A stretch of DNA of 49,621 nt from Gemmatimonas sp. (GTDB taxonomy: Bacteria > Gemmatimonadota > Gemmatimonadetes > Gemmatimonadales > Gemmatimonadaceae). The notes under the pieces are model-generated. The model was given only the letters and a program-made list of their open reading frames with translations, had not been told where the DNA came from and made no database searches. The stretch spans positions 1-49,621 of the forward strand of contig JAJKIV010000171.1 in assembly GCA_021154285.1 (NCBI GenBank), in the 5' to 3' direction. Of the stretch, positions 15,442 to 23,306 are shown one piece after another (position 1 is the first letter of the stretch; every line of letters starts with the position of its first letter). Both the position numbers and the translations under genes were made by a program.

Positions 15442-17071
15442 CCCCGGCCCCGGCAGTCCTGGCCACCCGCTCGAGCACTCGGCAGGCGGCGCTCTCTGGT
15501 TTCGGCGGCGCGTCCTCTGGTCGCACCGCGAGCAGCAGCGTCTGCGGAGAGAACGCCTGCACGAGGTCGAGCCGTGCGCAATCGCGGAGGCTGAGCCGGA
15601 CCACTGTAGCGCCGTCCGAGAACACAGGCGTCGTTATGATGTACGACACACGCTCTCGCCGAAGTAAGCCATCGAGGGAGTCCGGAGGGAGGCCCACGAC
15701 CTCGTCCCAGTAGAGGGCCTGCCGTCTCGAATGGTAGTAGAGGCTCGGCGCTTTCGGTGCGATTACACGCGCCCCCGGTGCCGAGTGGATGGCCAGGTAC
15801 TGAACGGCGTCCAGGAAATCGAGCTCCCGAGGCAACGCGCAATCAACACGGGCCCGGTCGCAGTCGAGCGCGCGCGTCACGCGGTGCGCGTCTTCGAATA
15901 GCGCGGAGCCGGCCAGGAGCATGGCGACGATGGCGGGCGGAAGCCATCGGCGGTCGCGTGCGAGTACGCTGGACGCGACGCTTGCCCCGATGACGACCAG
16001 TGCGACGAGCAGCGGCAGCACTGGCCCCACAAAACGCTCGATCATCCATGCCCAGACCGAGAGCAGAGCCCCGTACGCACCGAGGTACCATACGGCCGCG
16101 TTCCAGCGCCCCCACGCCGAGATCATTCCAAGGGTCAGCAGCACGCCGATCACGAGCGCCCACCCCACGTTGTCGAGTTGCGTGCGGGGCGTCAGAGGCA
16201 ATGCGAGTTGCTCGAGGACCGTTCGCCCGCCGTACATCGCGACGTTTTCCTTTAGCCGCGTCACCATCGTGCTCCGCAGCGAACCATCGCCCACGCGGAT
16301 GTTCACGGCGTCGTCGACGTATGACCGCCGCACCTCTCGCGCCGGGGCGACGACCGTCCACGCCAGCCACGCACCCACAGTGACGGTCGCCGCGGCGCCA
16401 AACACCATCACCCAGCGGTAGCGTCGCCGGAGGAGCCAATGCACGCCTAACGCGCCGATGAGCGTGACGCCCGCGCTCCGTGTCAACGCCGCCGCAATCG
16501 CGAGACCGCCGGCGGCCAGAGCCGCCCGCGCGCCACGTTGACGGCCGTCACGCTGGCCGACGGCGCGGTCCGCTGCCCACAGCGATGCGAGCGTGAGCGT
16601 CGTGTACAATGTTTCCGACTGCACGCTGCTCGCATTTACAAGCAACTCCGGATTCACGGCCGCGCCGGCGGTCACGAGGAACGCGAGCTCGACCGACCAG
16701 CGGCGTCGCACGACGTCGAACAGAAACAGCAGGCCCGCGATGGAAACCAGAATTCCGGCGGCCGAGATCAGTCCGAAATGCTCTCCGAACGGCGCCGTCA
16801 GCACGGCGAGAAATGCCGGATACCCTGGCGGAAACCGCGCCGCCACCGGGTTCCCGACGAAATACGGCTCGCGGTAATTGAACGCCTGCAGGGATCGGCT
16901 CAGGAGCAGATATGCGGCGTCGTCACCGAAGGTGAAGATGCCGCGGGCGCGTAGTTGCCAGGCGAGCAGTCCGTGTCCCGCGAGCAGGGCGGCGAGCAGC
17001 ATCTTGTGCCGACCGATCATCGTCGCGGGCATCGAAGACTCGAACGCGGACGAGTTGCCGGAATGCCGCAT
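15428..17071 (-). CDS. GT-C fold membrane glycosyltransferase, GT39/ArnT-like
   Basis: About 547 residues from the ATG at 17071 (MRHSGNSSAF). A TTG at 17092 or ATGs at 17032 and 17020 are alternatives; none has a clear ribosome site. A first helix is followed by an acidic loop GDDAAYLLLSRSLQ and ARFPPGYPAFLAVL, the characteristic early loop of GT-C enzymes (Asp residues plus PPGYP). About ten more membrane segments and a C-terminal soluble domain follow (LDAVQYLAIHSAPGARVIAPK, SLYYHSRRQALYWDEV). Such enzymes use polyprenyl-phosphate sugars as donors on the outer face of the inner membrane, so the GtrB-like enzyme at 175-1284 could supply its donor. The substrate is unknown. The motif CCTAACG lies at 16445. 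Confidence 0.75.
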   Translation of the reverse strand: MRHSGNSSAFESSMPATMIGRHKMLLAALLAGHGLLAWQLRARGIFTFGDDAAYLLLSRSLQAFNYREPYFVGNPVAARFPPGYPAFLAVLTAPFGEHFGLISAAGILVSIAGLLFLFDVVRRRWSVELAFLVTAGAAVNPELLVNASSVQSETLYTTLTLASLWAADRAVGQRDGRQRGARAALAAGGLAIAAALTRSAGVTLIGALGVHWLLRRRYRWVMVFGAAATVTVGAWLAWTVVAPAREVRRSYVDDAVNIRVGDGSLRSTMVTRLKENVAMYGGRTVLEQLALPLTPRTQLDNVGWALVIGVLLTLGMISAWGRWNAAVWYLGAYGALLSVWAWMIERFVGPVLPLLVALVVIGASVASSVLARDRRWLPPAIVAMLLAGSALFEDAHRVTRALDCDRARVDCALPRELDFLDAVQYLAIHSAPGARVIAPKAPSLYYHSRRQALYWDEVVGLPPDSLDGLLRRERVSYIITTPVFSDGATVVRLSLRDCARLDLVQAFSPQTLLLAVRPEDAPPKPESAACRVLERVARTAGAGDAWR

Positions 17072-17099
17072 CGGTTGTGACGTGCGCAGCAACGAGGGC

Positions 17100-18593
17100 C
17101 TATCGCTGGCGCGCTGTCGCGCTGAGCTCCTCGAGCGCGTCGAACAGGCGCGCCGACTGCGTCGCCCGGTCGAATCGACCGTCGCGGTTCAGCGCGGCCG
17201 GACGGACACCCGCACGGAACTGGGCGAAGCGATTTGCGATCGCGCGCTCCATCGAGTCGACGTCGTCAGGTTGCACGACGTCCGCGTCGGTGTCGGCCAG
17301 CAAGCGAGCCGTCGCGCTGTCCGAATCCGCCAACGCCAACAACCAGGCGTCGAATCGCGTGTACTCGAACAGCTTTGCCGGCAGCGTCATCTCCGTCCGA
17401 AGCGGCAAGCTCACCAACAGCGTCGCGTTCGAGAGCAGCTCGAGGGCCTCGCGGCGCGGCCGGAACCCGTGCGAACGGAAGTGGGCCCCGAGGCCTTCCT
17501 CGCGGGCGATCGTCGTGAGCGGAACCCCTTCGCAGGCGTCACCGCCCATGAACTCGACCGCGAACTCGTTAGGTGCCGCCCCGGTACTGCGCGCAACCCG
17601 CGCGGCGGCGCGAAACAATGGCCGCGGATTTCGACCGAGATAGATCAGGCCAGTGAAGGCGATCACGAACCGGTTTCCGGGTGATCCCTTCGGCAACGGA
17701 TCGGAGTCGGCGCCGTTCATCACCGTGACGATCCTGCCACGAACATCGGGATACTTCGCGAGCTGCAGCTCCTCATGCGCTTGCGACGTGACGACGACCA
17801 AGTTCGCGGCCGAGACGCACGCGCGTTCACGCGCCCGAGTCTCACGCCGCCACACCGCGCCGCGCAGCTCGTCAGGCATCGCACTCTCGTCGGACCACGG
17901 ATCCCGCATGTCCACAACCAACGGTAACCCGGCGCGCGCCGCGATCGTCATCGCGGCCTCGTGTGCGGTGTGAGGCGGGCCGGAGCTGACCACGACATCG
18001 TACTGATTGGCCGCCGTCAGCTCATTCCCGATCGCCGACGCACGACGTGCGAGCGCATCGGCGAGCGCAAAATGTGCGCGGGTGCGAAACAGGCGGCGCC
18101 AGGCGGTGCCGGCCGGGTGATACGGCTCGGCCCCGTTCGTTCGATCGACGCGCGCGGGACCACGAGCGGCTTGTGGCGCGCCGCGCCGGCGGATCCTTCC
18201 CCACGCCGACATCATCGTTCGATACCACGCCGGGCGATCGCCCGAAAATCCGAACACTCGAATGCCCTGCGGAAGCTGGCGCAACCGAGTCGGGTCGACC
18301 GTTCCCATAAACTCCGAGTGGAGTGAAACGACGTCGATCGCCCACCCGCGCTCGGCACCGAACCGAGACAGCGACAGCCATCGGAGCGCGCCCACCTCGG
18401 CGCTCGGCGGGAAGTAGAAAAAGACGAGGAGCAGCCGCCGTGTGGCGTCAGGGTTCGGTTCCGTCTGGAAAAATGGCGTCAGCGAACCCTGACGGATGGT
18501 ATCCTCCCAACTCACCACGCCCAGATCATCGGCGACGCGAGTTCCCACGAGGGTAGTTGCTGTCAGCTGCAGACTACTCTCAGCCGACGGCAT
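17100..18593 (-). CDS. Glycosyltransferase family 4 protein
   Basis: About 497 residues from the ATG at 18593 (MPSAESSLQL), which overlaps the deacetylase stop by 14 bases; a GTG at 18635 is an alternative. GT-B pattern: LLLVFFYFPPSAEVGALRW near the N-terminus, VSSGPPHTAHEAA, LPLVVDMRDPWSDES, ANLVVVTSQAHEEL, then the second Rossmann domain (FVIAFTGLIYLGRNPRPLF, VEFMGGDACEGVPL, ATLLVSLPLRTEMTLPAKLFEYTRF). The E-x7-E-type loop of retaining GT4 enzymes is represented by TEMTLPAKLFEY. It is probably cytosolic, adding a sugar to a lipid-linked intermediate. Donor and linkage cannot be read from sequence. Confidence 0.85.
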   Translation of the reverse strand: MPSAESSLQLTATTLVGTRVADDLGVVSWEDTIRQGSLTPFFQTEPNPDATRRLLLVFFYFPPSAEVGALRWLSLSRFGAERGWAIDVVSLHSEFMGTVDPTRLRQLPQGIRVFGFSGDRPAWYRTMMSAWGRIRRRGAPQAARGPARVDRTNGAEPYHPAGTAWRRLFRTRAHFALADALARRASAIGNELTAANQYDVVVSSGPPHTAHEAAMTIAARAGLPLVVDMRDPWSDESAMPDELRGAVWRRETRARERACVSAANLVVVTSQAHEELQLAKYPDVRGRIVTVMNGADSDPLPKGSPGNRFVIAFTGLIYLGRNPRPLFRAAARVARSTGAAPNEFAVEFMGGDACEGVPLTTIAREEGLGAHFRSHGFRPRREALELLSNATLLVSLPLRTEMTLPAKLFEYTRFDAWLLALADSDSATARLLADTDADVVQPDDVDSMERAIANRFAQFRAGVRPAALNRDGRFDRATQSARLFDALEELSATARQR

Positions 18594-19689
18594 GCGCGCG
18601 AATGACCCTTCGTGGTAGCAGTGCGGACACGCCACTCAGCCAGCTCTCGAACTCGAGCGCCGAGGTCGCGAGCGTGTCGATGAGTCTCGGCAGCATCATG
18701 GGCTTGGACGCGGCCGACGCGAGCCCCGGGAAGCATGTCGTCGCCGACTTGACCCCCAACCGGCCAAGCCGCTCCGGAAACGACGGGTGGGTCACGCCGC
18801 TCGGGTAACAGAAATGCGTCGCGTCCTGGGCGCTCGTGAGGCTTGCGATGATTGTACGATTCTCCACGATCTCCTGTTCGAACGCGCCGGCATCAGTGGG
18901 AACGCGATGCCGATGCGTGTGCAGCTGTACATCCACGAGATCACGCGGGAGCTCCGCTACCTCGTCCGGCGACATCAGATGAAGCAGACGTCTGCGAAGC
19001 ATGTCTTTGTAATCGAACCCCACTCGTGCCGCCGTCTCCACCAAGACGTCATCCTTGTCACGCCCCGTCAGCCCCTGTTTGACGCAGTGATGTCGTACCG
19101 CAACGAATGCCGCGTCACGTTCACTCGCGCTCGCGAGCCGGAACGACTTGCCCTTCGCAGTCAATCCAGTCGTCTCGAACGTCCGGTCTTGGCTCTTCCA
19201 AAGTATGTAGCGGAGCGCGGTGGTGAAAACCGGCCGCTGATGCACACAGTAATAGCTCGTCAAATAGACGGTGGCCGGAAAGCCGAACTCCTGGAGCAAC
19301 GGGAGTGCCATGGAGTGGAAGTCGACCGAGCCGTCGTCGAACGTGAGCGCCACCGCTCGGGGCGGCAGCGATCCATTGTATAAGCGCGTGATGGCCTCGC
19401 CAAGCGGAAGGACCGCGTACCCGCCATCGCGAAGTGCGGAGAATCGCTCGCGGAGCAGCTCGGGGGGGATGTAGAGCTCGGGATCCCATAGATGCTCGTC
19501 CGCCGTCGATATGCCGTGGTACCCAAGGATCAACAAACGACGTCTGCGCCACAATGTCTGGCGGGCAAAGCTCAAGACCCCGGTCTTACGTGCTGCGCCC
19601 AACGTGCCACGCTTGATTCGTTTCAGCATCGAAGCGGGCGCGGATGTGCGAGTCATATCCTCTTTTAAGGTCGAAGAGAAATGCGACAT
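18580..19689 (-). CDS. Polysaccharide deacetylase family protein (NodB-like)
   Basis: 369 residues. ILGYHGIS near residue 53, then ALTFDDGSVDFHSMALPLL (NodB motif 1, Asp-Asp), the metal-binding QLHTHRHR motif 2 (His-x3-His), and THFCYPSGVTHPSF for the third motif. It would remove N- or O-acetyl groups from a polysaccharide, in the cytosol or periplasm; no classical signal peptide is seen at the N-terminus (KRIKRGTLGAARKTG is basic). An insertion of about 90 residues between motifs 1 and 2 is typical of the exopolysaccharide-associated subgroup. Internal ATG at 19656 is an alternative start. The gene heads the minus-strand GT4 / GT-C / VanZ operon. Confidence 0.88.
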   Translation of the reverse strand: MSHFSSTLKEDMTRTSAPASMLKRIKRGTLGAARKTGVLSFARQTLWRRRRLLILGYHGISTADEHLWDPELYIPPELLRERFSALRDGGYAVLPLGEAITRLYNGSLPPRAVALTFDDGSVDFHSMALPLLQEFGFPATVYLTSYYCVHQRPVFTTALRYILWKSQDRTFETTGLTAKGKSFRLASASERDAAFVAVRHHCVKQGLTGRDKDDVLVETAARVGFDYKDMLRRRLLHLMSPDEVAELPRDLVDVQLHTHRHRVPTDAGAFEQEIVENRTIIASLTSAQDATHFCYPSGVTHPSFPERLGRLGVKSATTCFPGLASAASKPMMLPRLIDTLATSALEFESWLSGVSALLPRRVIRAHAVG

Positions 19690-20142
19690 GCAAAATCAGA
19701 GTTAACCGGGCTCAGTCGCAAGTCGGGGACCCCAGGTCGATCGGGTCCGCGCCACGCCTTTGGCTATTCCGCCAAGCTGATTCTCGACCCGGTTTCCTCG
19801 ATGGACGGTGACTTGAGGGCCTCGCGAGGGGCCTAGCGCTCAGTTTGAGACGATCCGGGCGCGCGGCGGGCGTCCGTGATGGTTGGGCTCCCCGGGACCG
19901 ACCTGGGCCTACCTGTGGCGCTCGTGCGGCGGTCGAGTGGCGGGCTCGCGACTCCCACATATCATTCCCGCCAGGTAACGAACCGTTATTACGGTTTGAT
20001 GGTTCGGCGTTGGGCCTGGTGCCGAGGAATTCTGTGGCCTCGGCCGGTCCCCGACGGTCTTACCCTTGCGGTGTAGCGGGCGAAACCGCACGTCGGTGGG
20101 ACTCATCGTCCAGCCGACCGTTGATCAATTCATCGGTGAGAC
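19690..20142. other. 453-base divergent intergenic region, no gene seen
   Basis: This divergent space must hold promoters for the deacetylase operon and the methyltransferase gene. Seen: a palindrome CCTCGCGAGG around 19816-19826, and AACCGT (19981-19986) pairing with ACGGTT (19991-19996) within a wider CGAACC/GGTTCG pair (19979-20006). No open frame here has a recognisable domain, and no riboswitch core was found. Confidence 0.5.
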
Positions 20143-21015
20143 ATGTCCAGTCAGATCGCCACGGCGAACCAGTTCGACCAGCAGGCGCTTGAAGTCACTC
20201 GCGGAGAGCGATTCGAGTTCGGAAAGAACTGGAGCAACTTTCTAAAGGTCGTCGACGAGGAGAAGATCGAGCAGGCCGTGGCGTCGCTGCGGCGCCTGCT
20301 CGGGGTCGAGGCCCTCAGCGGATCGACCTTCCTCGATATCGGATCGGGAAGCGGCTTGTTCTCGCTCGCGGCTCACCGATTGGGTGCGCGCGTGCGATCG
20401 TTCGACTACGACACGCATTCCGTCGCGTGCACGACGGAGATGAGGCGCCGGTTCGCCTCGCCCGGCGCCGATTGGACCGTCGAGCGCGGGTCTGTGCTCG
20501 ACCAGGCTTACATGAGTTCACTCGGCAAATACGACTACGTCTACTCGTGGGGCGTTCTGCACCACACGGGACAGATGTGGTCAGCGATCGAGAACGCGGC
20601 GAGCCTCGTTGCACCCGGTGGCACCTTCGCGATCGCGATCTATAACGACCAGGGCGTGTGGTCGAAGCGATGGGCGGCGCTTAAGCGCTTCTATTGTTCT
20701 GGGCCATTCGGGAAGGCCGTCATGTGCTCGACGTATATCCCGGCCGTGGTGGCTCGTGAGTTCGCCGCCGACGTCTTCTGGCGGCGTAATCCGTTCAAGC
20801 GCTACACCCAATACGGATCGTCGCGCGGCATGTCGGTCTTCTACGACTGGTTCGATTGGCTCGGCGGCTATCCGTTCGAGGTGGCGAAGCCGGAGGAGAT
20901 CTTTCAGTTCGGCCGTCGCAACGGTCTCGAGATGACCAATATGACGACCTGCGGCGGCTCCGTCGGCTGCAACGAGTTCGTGTTTCGCCGGCCGCGGCTT
21001 CATGCGCACGGGTAA
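20143..21015 (+). CDS. Class I SAM-dependent methyltransferase
   Basis: 290 residues. SAM-binding motif I is FLDIGSGSGLFSLAAHRLGA near residues 64-83, followed by the acidic end of strand 2 (VRSFDYDTHSV), and motif II/post-II YDYVYSWGVLHHTGQMW with APGGTFAIAIYND. This is a Rossmann-fold methyltransferase of the UbiE/Methyltransf_11 type. The C-terminal ~110 residues (YDWFDWLGGYPFEVAKPEEIF, GGSVGCNEFVFRRP) recur in methyltransferases of polysaccharide clusters. It probably methylates a sugar hydroxyl or carboxyl on a nucleotide- or lipid-linked glycan, cytosolic. The amidotransferase gene follows 33 bases downstream on the same strand. Confidence 0.85.
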   Translation: MSSQIATANQFDQQALEVTRGERFEFGKNWSNFLKVVDEEKIEQAVASLRRLLGVEALSGSTFLDIGSGSGLFSLAAHRLGARVRSFDYDTHSVACTTEMRRRFASPGADWTVERGSVLDQAYMSSLGKYDYVYSWGVLHHTGQMWSAIENAASLVAPGGTFAIAIYNDQGVWSKRWAALKRFYCSGPFGKAVMCSTYIPAVVAREFAADVFWRRNPFKRYTQYGSSRGMSVFYDWFDWLGGYPFEVAKPEEIFQFGRRNGLEMTNMTTCGGSVGCNEFVFRRPRLHAHG

Positions 21016-21048
21016 CCCGAGCGCCGCTATCGAGTCGATCGACGATCG

Positions 21049-22983
21049 ATGTGTGGAATAGCCGGCTTCGCCGGTAGCCTGGCGGATGGTCCCGATGCGG
21101 CCGAGCGGCTGCGCCGGATGTGTGACGCCATTCGGCACCGAGGCCCCGACGACAGCGGGTATCATGTCGCGCCCGGCGTGGCGATCGGCATGCGCCGGCT
21201 CAGCATCATCGACGTCGCCGGCGGCCATCAGCCGATGACGAACGAGGACGGCACGCTCCACGTCGTCTTCAATGGCGAGATCTACAACTATCAGGCGCTG
21301 CGGGCACGGCTGCTTGCCGGCCGGCATCGCCTAACGACTTCCAGCGATACCGAGACCCTGGTCCACCTGTACGAGGATCACGGGGCAGGGCTCGCGCGGG
21401 AGCTGCGCGGCATGTTCGGCTTCGCCATTTGGGATGATCGGCGGCGGCGCCTGCTCATCGCCCGCGATCGCCTTGGCATCAAGCCGCTCTACTACTGGCC
21501 GACGCGTGACGGAGTCGCGTTCGCGTCCGAGCTGCGCGCGCTCGTCACGCTGCCTGAGTTCCCCCGGGCGCTGGATCCGGACGCCGTCGTGGACTACATG
21601 GCGGTCGGCTACGTGCCGGAGCCGCGAACCATTTTCGCTGGTGTGCACAAGCTCCCGCCTGGGCACCTGCTCGAGTGGACGCGCGAAGGCGGCGTTCGGA
21701 TTGAGCGTTACTGGTCGCCCTCCGTCGCGGAGAACACGCGGATCACGGAGCAGGAAGCCATCGAGGAAACGCGGCGCCTTCTCGACGAATCGGTTCGCAT
21801 TCATCTGCTGTCGGAAGTTCCGCTCGGAGCATTCCTGTCCGGCGGCATCGATTCGTCGGGAGTCGTGGCCACAATGGCGCGCATGTCGGATCGCGCCGTC
21901 CGTACGTTCTCGATCGGATTCGCGGAGCGCGAGTTCGATGAGTCGCGCCATGCCGCCGAGGTGGCGGGTGTGCTGGGCACGGAGCATACACAGCTCGTGG
22001 TGCGCCCGGACGCCGAGCTGCTCTTCGAGCAGGTCGCTCGCGCGCTCGACGAGCCGTTTGGTGACCCGTCGGCGGTGCCGACATTCCTTGTCTCGTATCT
22101 CGCACGTCGCGACGTGACCGTCGCCCTCTCGGGCGATGGTGGCGATGAGCTGTTCGGCGGCTACACGCGCTACTTCGAGCTGAACGGCGCCAGGTCGCTG
22201 CCGCCGCTCGCGCGCTCGGTGCTGCGCAACGTCGCCCTCCGGCTGCCGCACGCGACGTATGGCCGCAACCGGTTGTTGTCGCTTGGTCGTACGATGCGCG
22301 GACGGTACGCCGGCACCGTCGCGCTTCCGCTGCGTGAAGCGGAGGGCGGGCTGCTGCGCGAAGACGTCGCGATGCGTGCGGTCCCGTTCGACGAGACCCT
22401 CGATCGTTGGTTTACAAACGATTCGGCTCGCGACTTCATGACGCAGCTCATGATCGTCGATGTGCAGAGCTACCTGCCCGGCGACATCCTCACGAAGGTC
22501 GACCGCATGAGCATGGCGCACTCACTCGAGGCGCGTGTGCCGCTGCTCGACCACGAGATTGCCGAATTTGCGCTCTCGTTACCGCCGTCACTCAAGTTCC
22601 GTGACGGTGTGGGGAAGTGGGTGCTGCGACGCGCGCTCGGCGATCGCGTGCCGGACGAAGTGTTCCGGCGGCCGAAGCAGGGATTCGACGTTCCACTGCG
22701 GGACTGGTTCCGCGGCCCGCTCGCGCACCGGCTCGACGCGCTCGCGGATCGCTCGTCGGCCGTCTACGATTTCGTCGAGCCGCGCGCAGTCGAGCGTGTC
22801 GTGCAGGAGCATCGCGTCGGGCGTCGCGATCACGCGCGCACCATCTGGCGGCTGGTGATGTTCGACCAGTGGTCACGGCTCTATTCGACCGGAGAGTTCG
22901 TGCGTCCGGTCACGATCACCAGCGATGTCGATGCGCTCCTCGGGCGTGCCATCGCGGACGGAGATCTCGTTAGGTCAAATTGA
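21049..22983 (+). CDS. Asparagine synthase-type glutamine amidotransferase (AsnB-like), copy 1
   Basis: 644 residues starting MCGIAGFAG, so Cys2 is the N-terminal nucleophile after Met removal. Glutaminase domain: RHRGPDDSGYH, RRLSIIDVAGGHQPM, VVFNGEIYNY. Synthase domain: ATP PP-loop FLSGGIDSSGV near 262-272, ALSGDGGDELFGGY, and DRMSMAHSLEARVPLLDHEI. Family members make asparagine or, in O-antigen clusters (WbpS-like), amidate sugar uronic acids. The context favours a sugar amidation role, but asparagine synthesis cannot be excluded. CCTAACG words lie within the gene and eight codons before... the end (22968, giving Val-Arg through AGG). A second, diverged copy is at 32672-34570. Confidence 0.92.
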   Translation: MCGIAGFAGSLADGPDAAERLRRMCDAIRHRGPDDSGYHVAPGVAIGMRRLSIIDVAGGHQPMTNEDGTLHVVFNGEIYNYQALRARLLAGRHRLTTSSDTETLVHLYEDHGAGLARELRGMFGFAIWDDRRRRLLIARDRLGIKPLYYWPTRDGVAFASELRALVTLPEFPRALDPDAVVDYMAVGYVPEPRTIFAGVHKLPPGHLLEWTREGGVRIERYWSPSVAENTRITEQEAIEETRRLLDESVRIHLLSEVPLGAFLSGGIDSSGVVATMARMSDRAVRTFSIGFAEREFDESRHAAEVAGVLGTEHTQLVVRPDAELLFEQVARALDEPFGDPSAVPTFLVSYLARRDVTVALSGDGGDELFGGYTRYFELNGARSLPPLARSVLRNVALRLPHATYGRNRLLSLGRTMRGRYAGTVALPLREAEGGLLREDVAMRAVPFDETLDRWFTNDSARDFMTQLMIVDVQSYLPGDILTKVDRMSMAHSLEARVPLLDHEIAEFALSLPPSLKFRDGVGKWVLRRALGDRVPDEVFRRPKQGFDVPLRDWFRGPLAHRLDALADRSSAVYDFVEPRAVERVVQEHRVGRRDHARTIWRLVMFDQWSRLYSTGEFVRPVTITSDVDALLGRAIADGDLVRSN

Positions 22984-23180
22984 CCGCGCGCGGCCGCCCG
23001 CCGCGCAATCTAAACAACGCCTAACGTGTTGTGGCGCACGTCGAAACGGTTCGTTCCGGGCGTCGTGACTCCGCGCCGGCCATGTCGTCTACTGGCTGAC
23101 ATTCGGCGTCGCAAACTGCGCGGCACGTGGCAGAATGCGCCGTACATCACACGGCAGGATCGGCCCTCGGGCATCGAGGG

Positions 23181-23285
23181 CGCGACAAGGGCACACCCGA
23201 TCGAAAGACGGGGCCGCAAAGCCAACGGGGCTACCGCGCGCGGTCGCAAGTCAGCCGCACGCCACGCCGGCCGGGTTGCCGAACG
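23181..23285 (+). ncRNA. c-di-GMP-I (GEMM) riboswitch, copy 1
   Basis: Core elements in order: GACAAGGGCACACC; a stem with GAAA tetraloop (CCGATCGAAAGACGGGG); CCGCAAAGCC; GGGGCTACC; a GC-rich variable stem; and the 3' signature GCCGGGTTGCCGAA. This follows the GEMM consensus including the tetraloop and the GCAAAGCC strand. Aligned by eye to Vc2, the position of G20 is still G, which predicts c-di-GMP and not cGAMP specificity. The aptamer ends about 20 bases before the ATG at 23307, with GGAG between, and no terminator follows, so control of translation initiation is likely. The upstream stretch 22984-23180 contains one CCTAACG word at 23019 flanked by ACAAC/GTTGT and no gene. Confidence 0.88.
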
Positions 23286-23306
23286 CCTTGCGCTGGAGAC
23301 GCATCC

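Noticed and set aside
23014-23032. Terminator after AsnB copy 1
   Set aside because: Only a 5-bp ACAAC/GTTGT stem around a CCTAACG word, with no T-tract.
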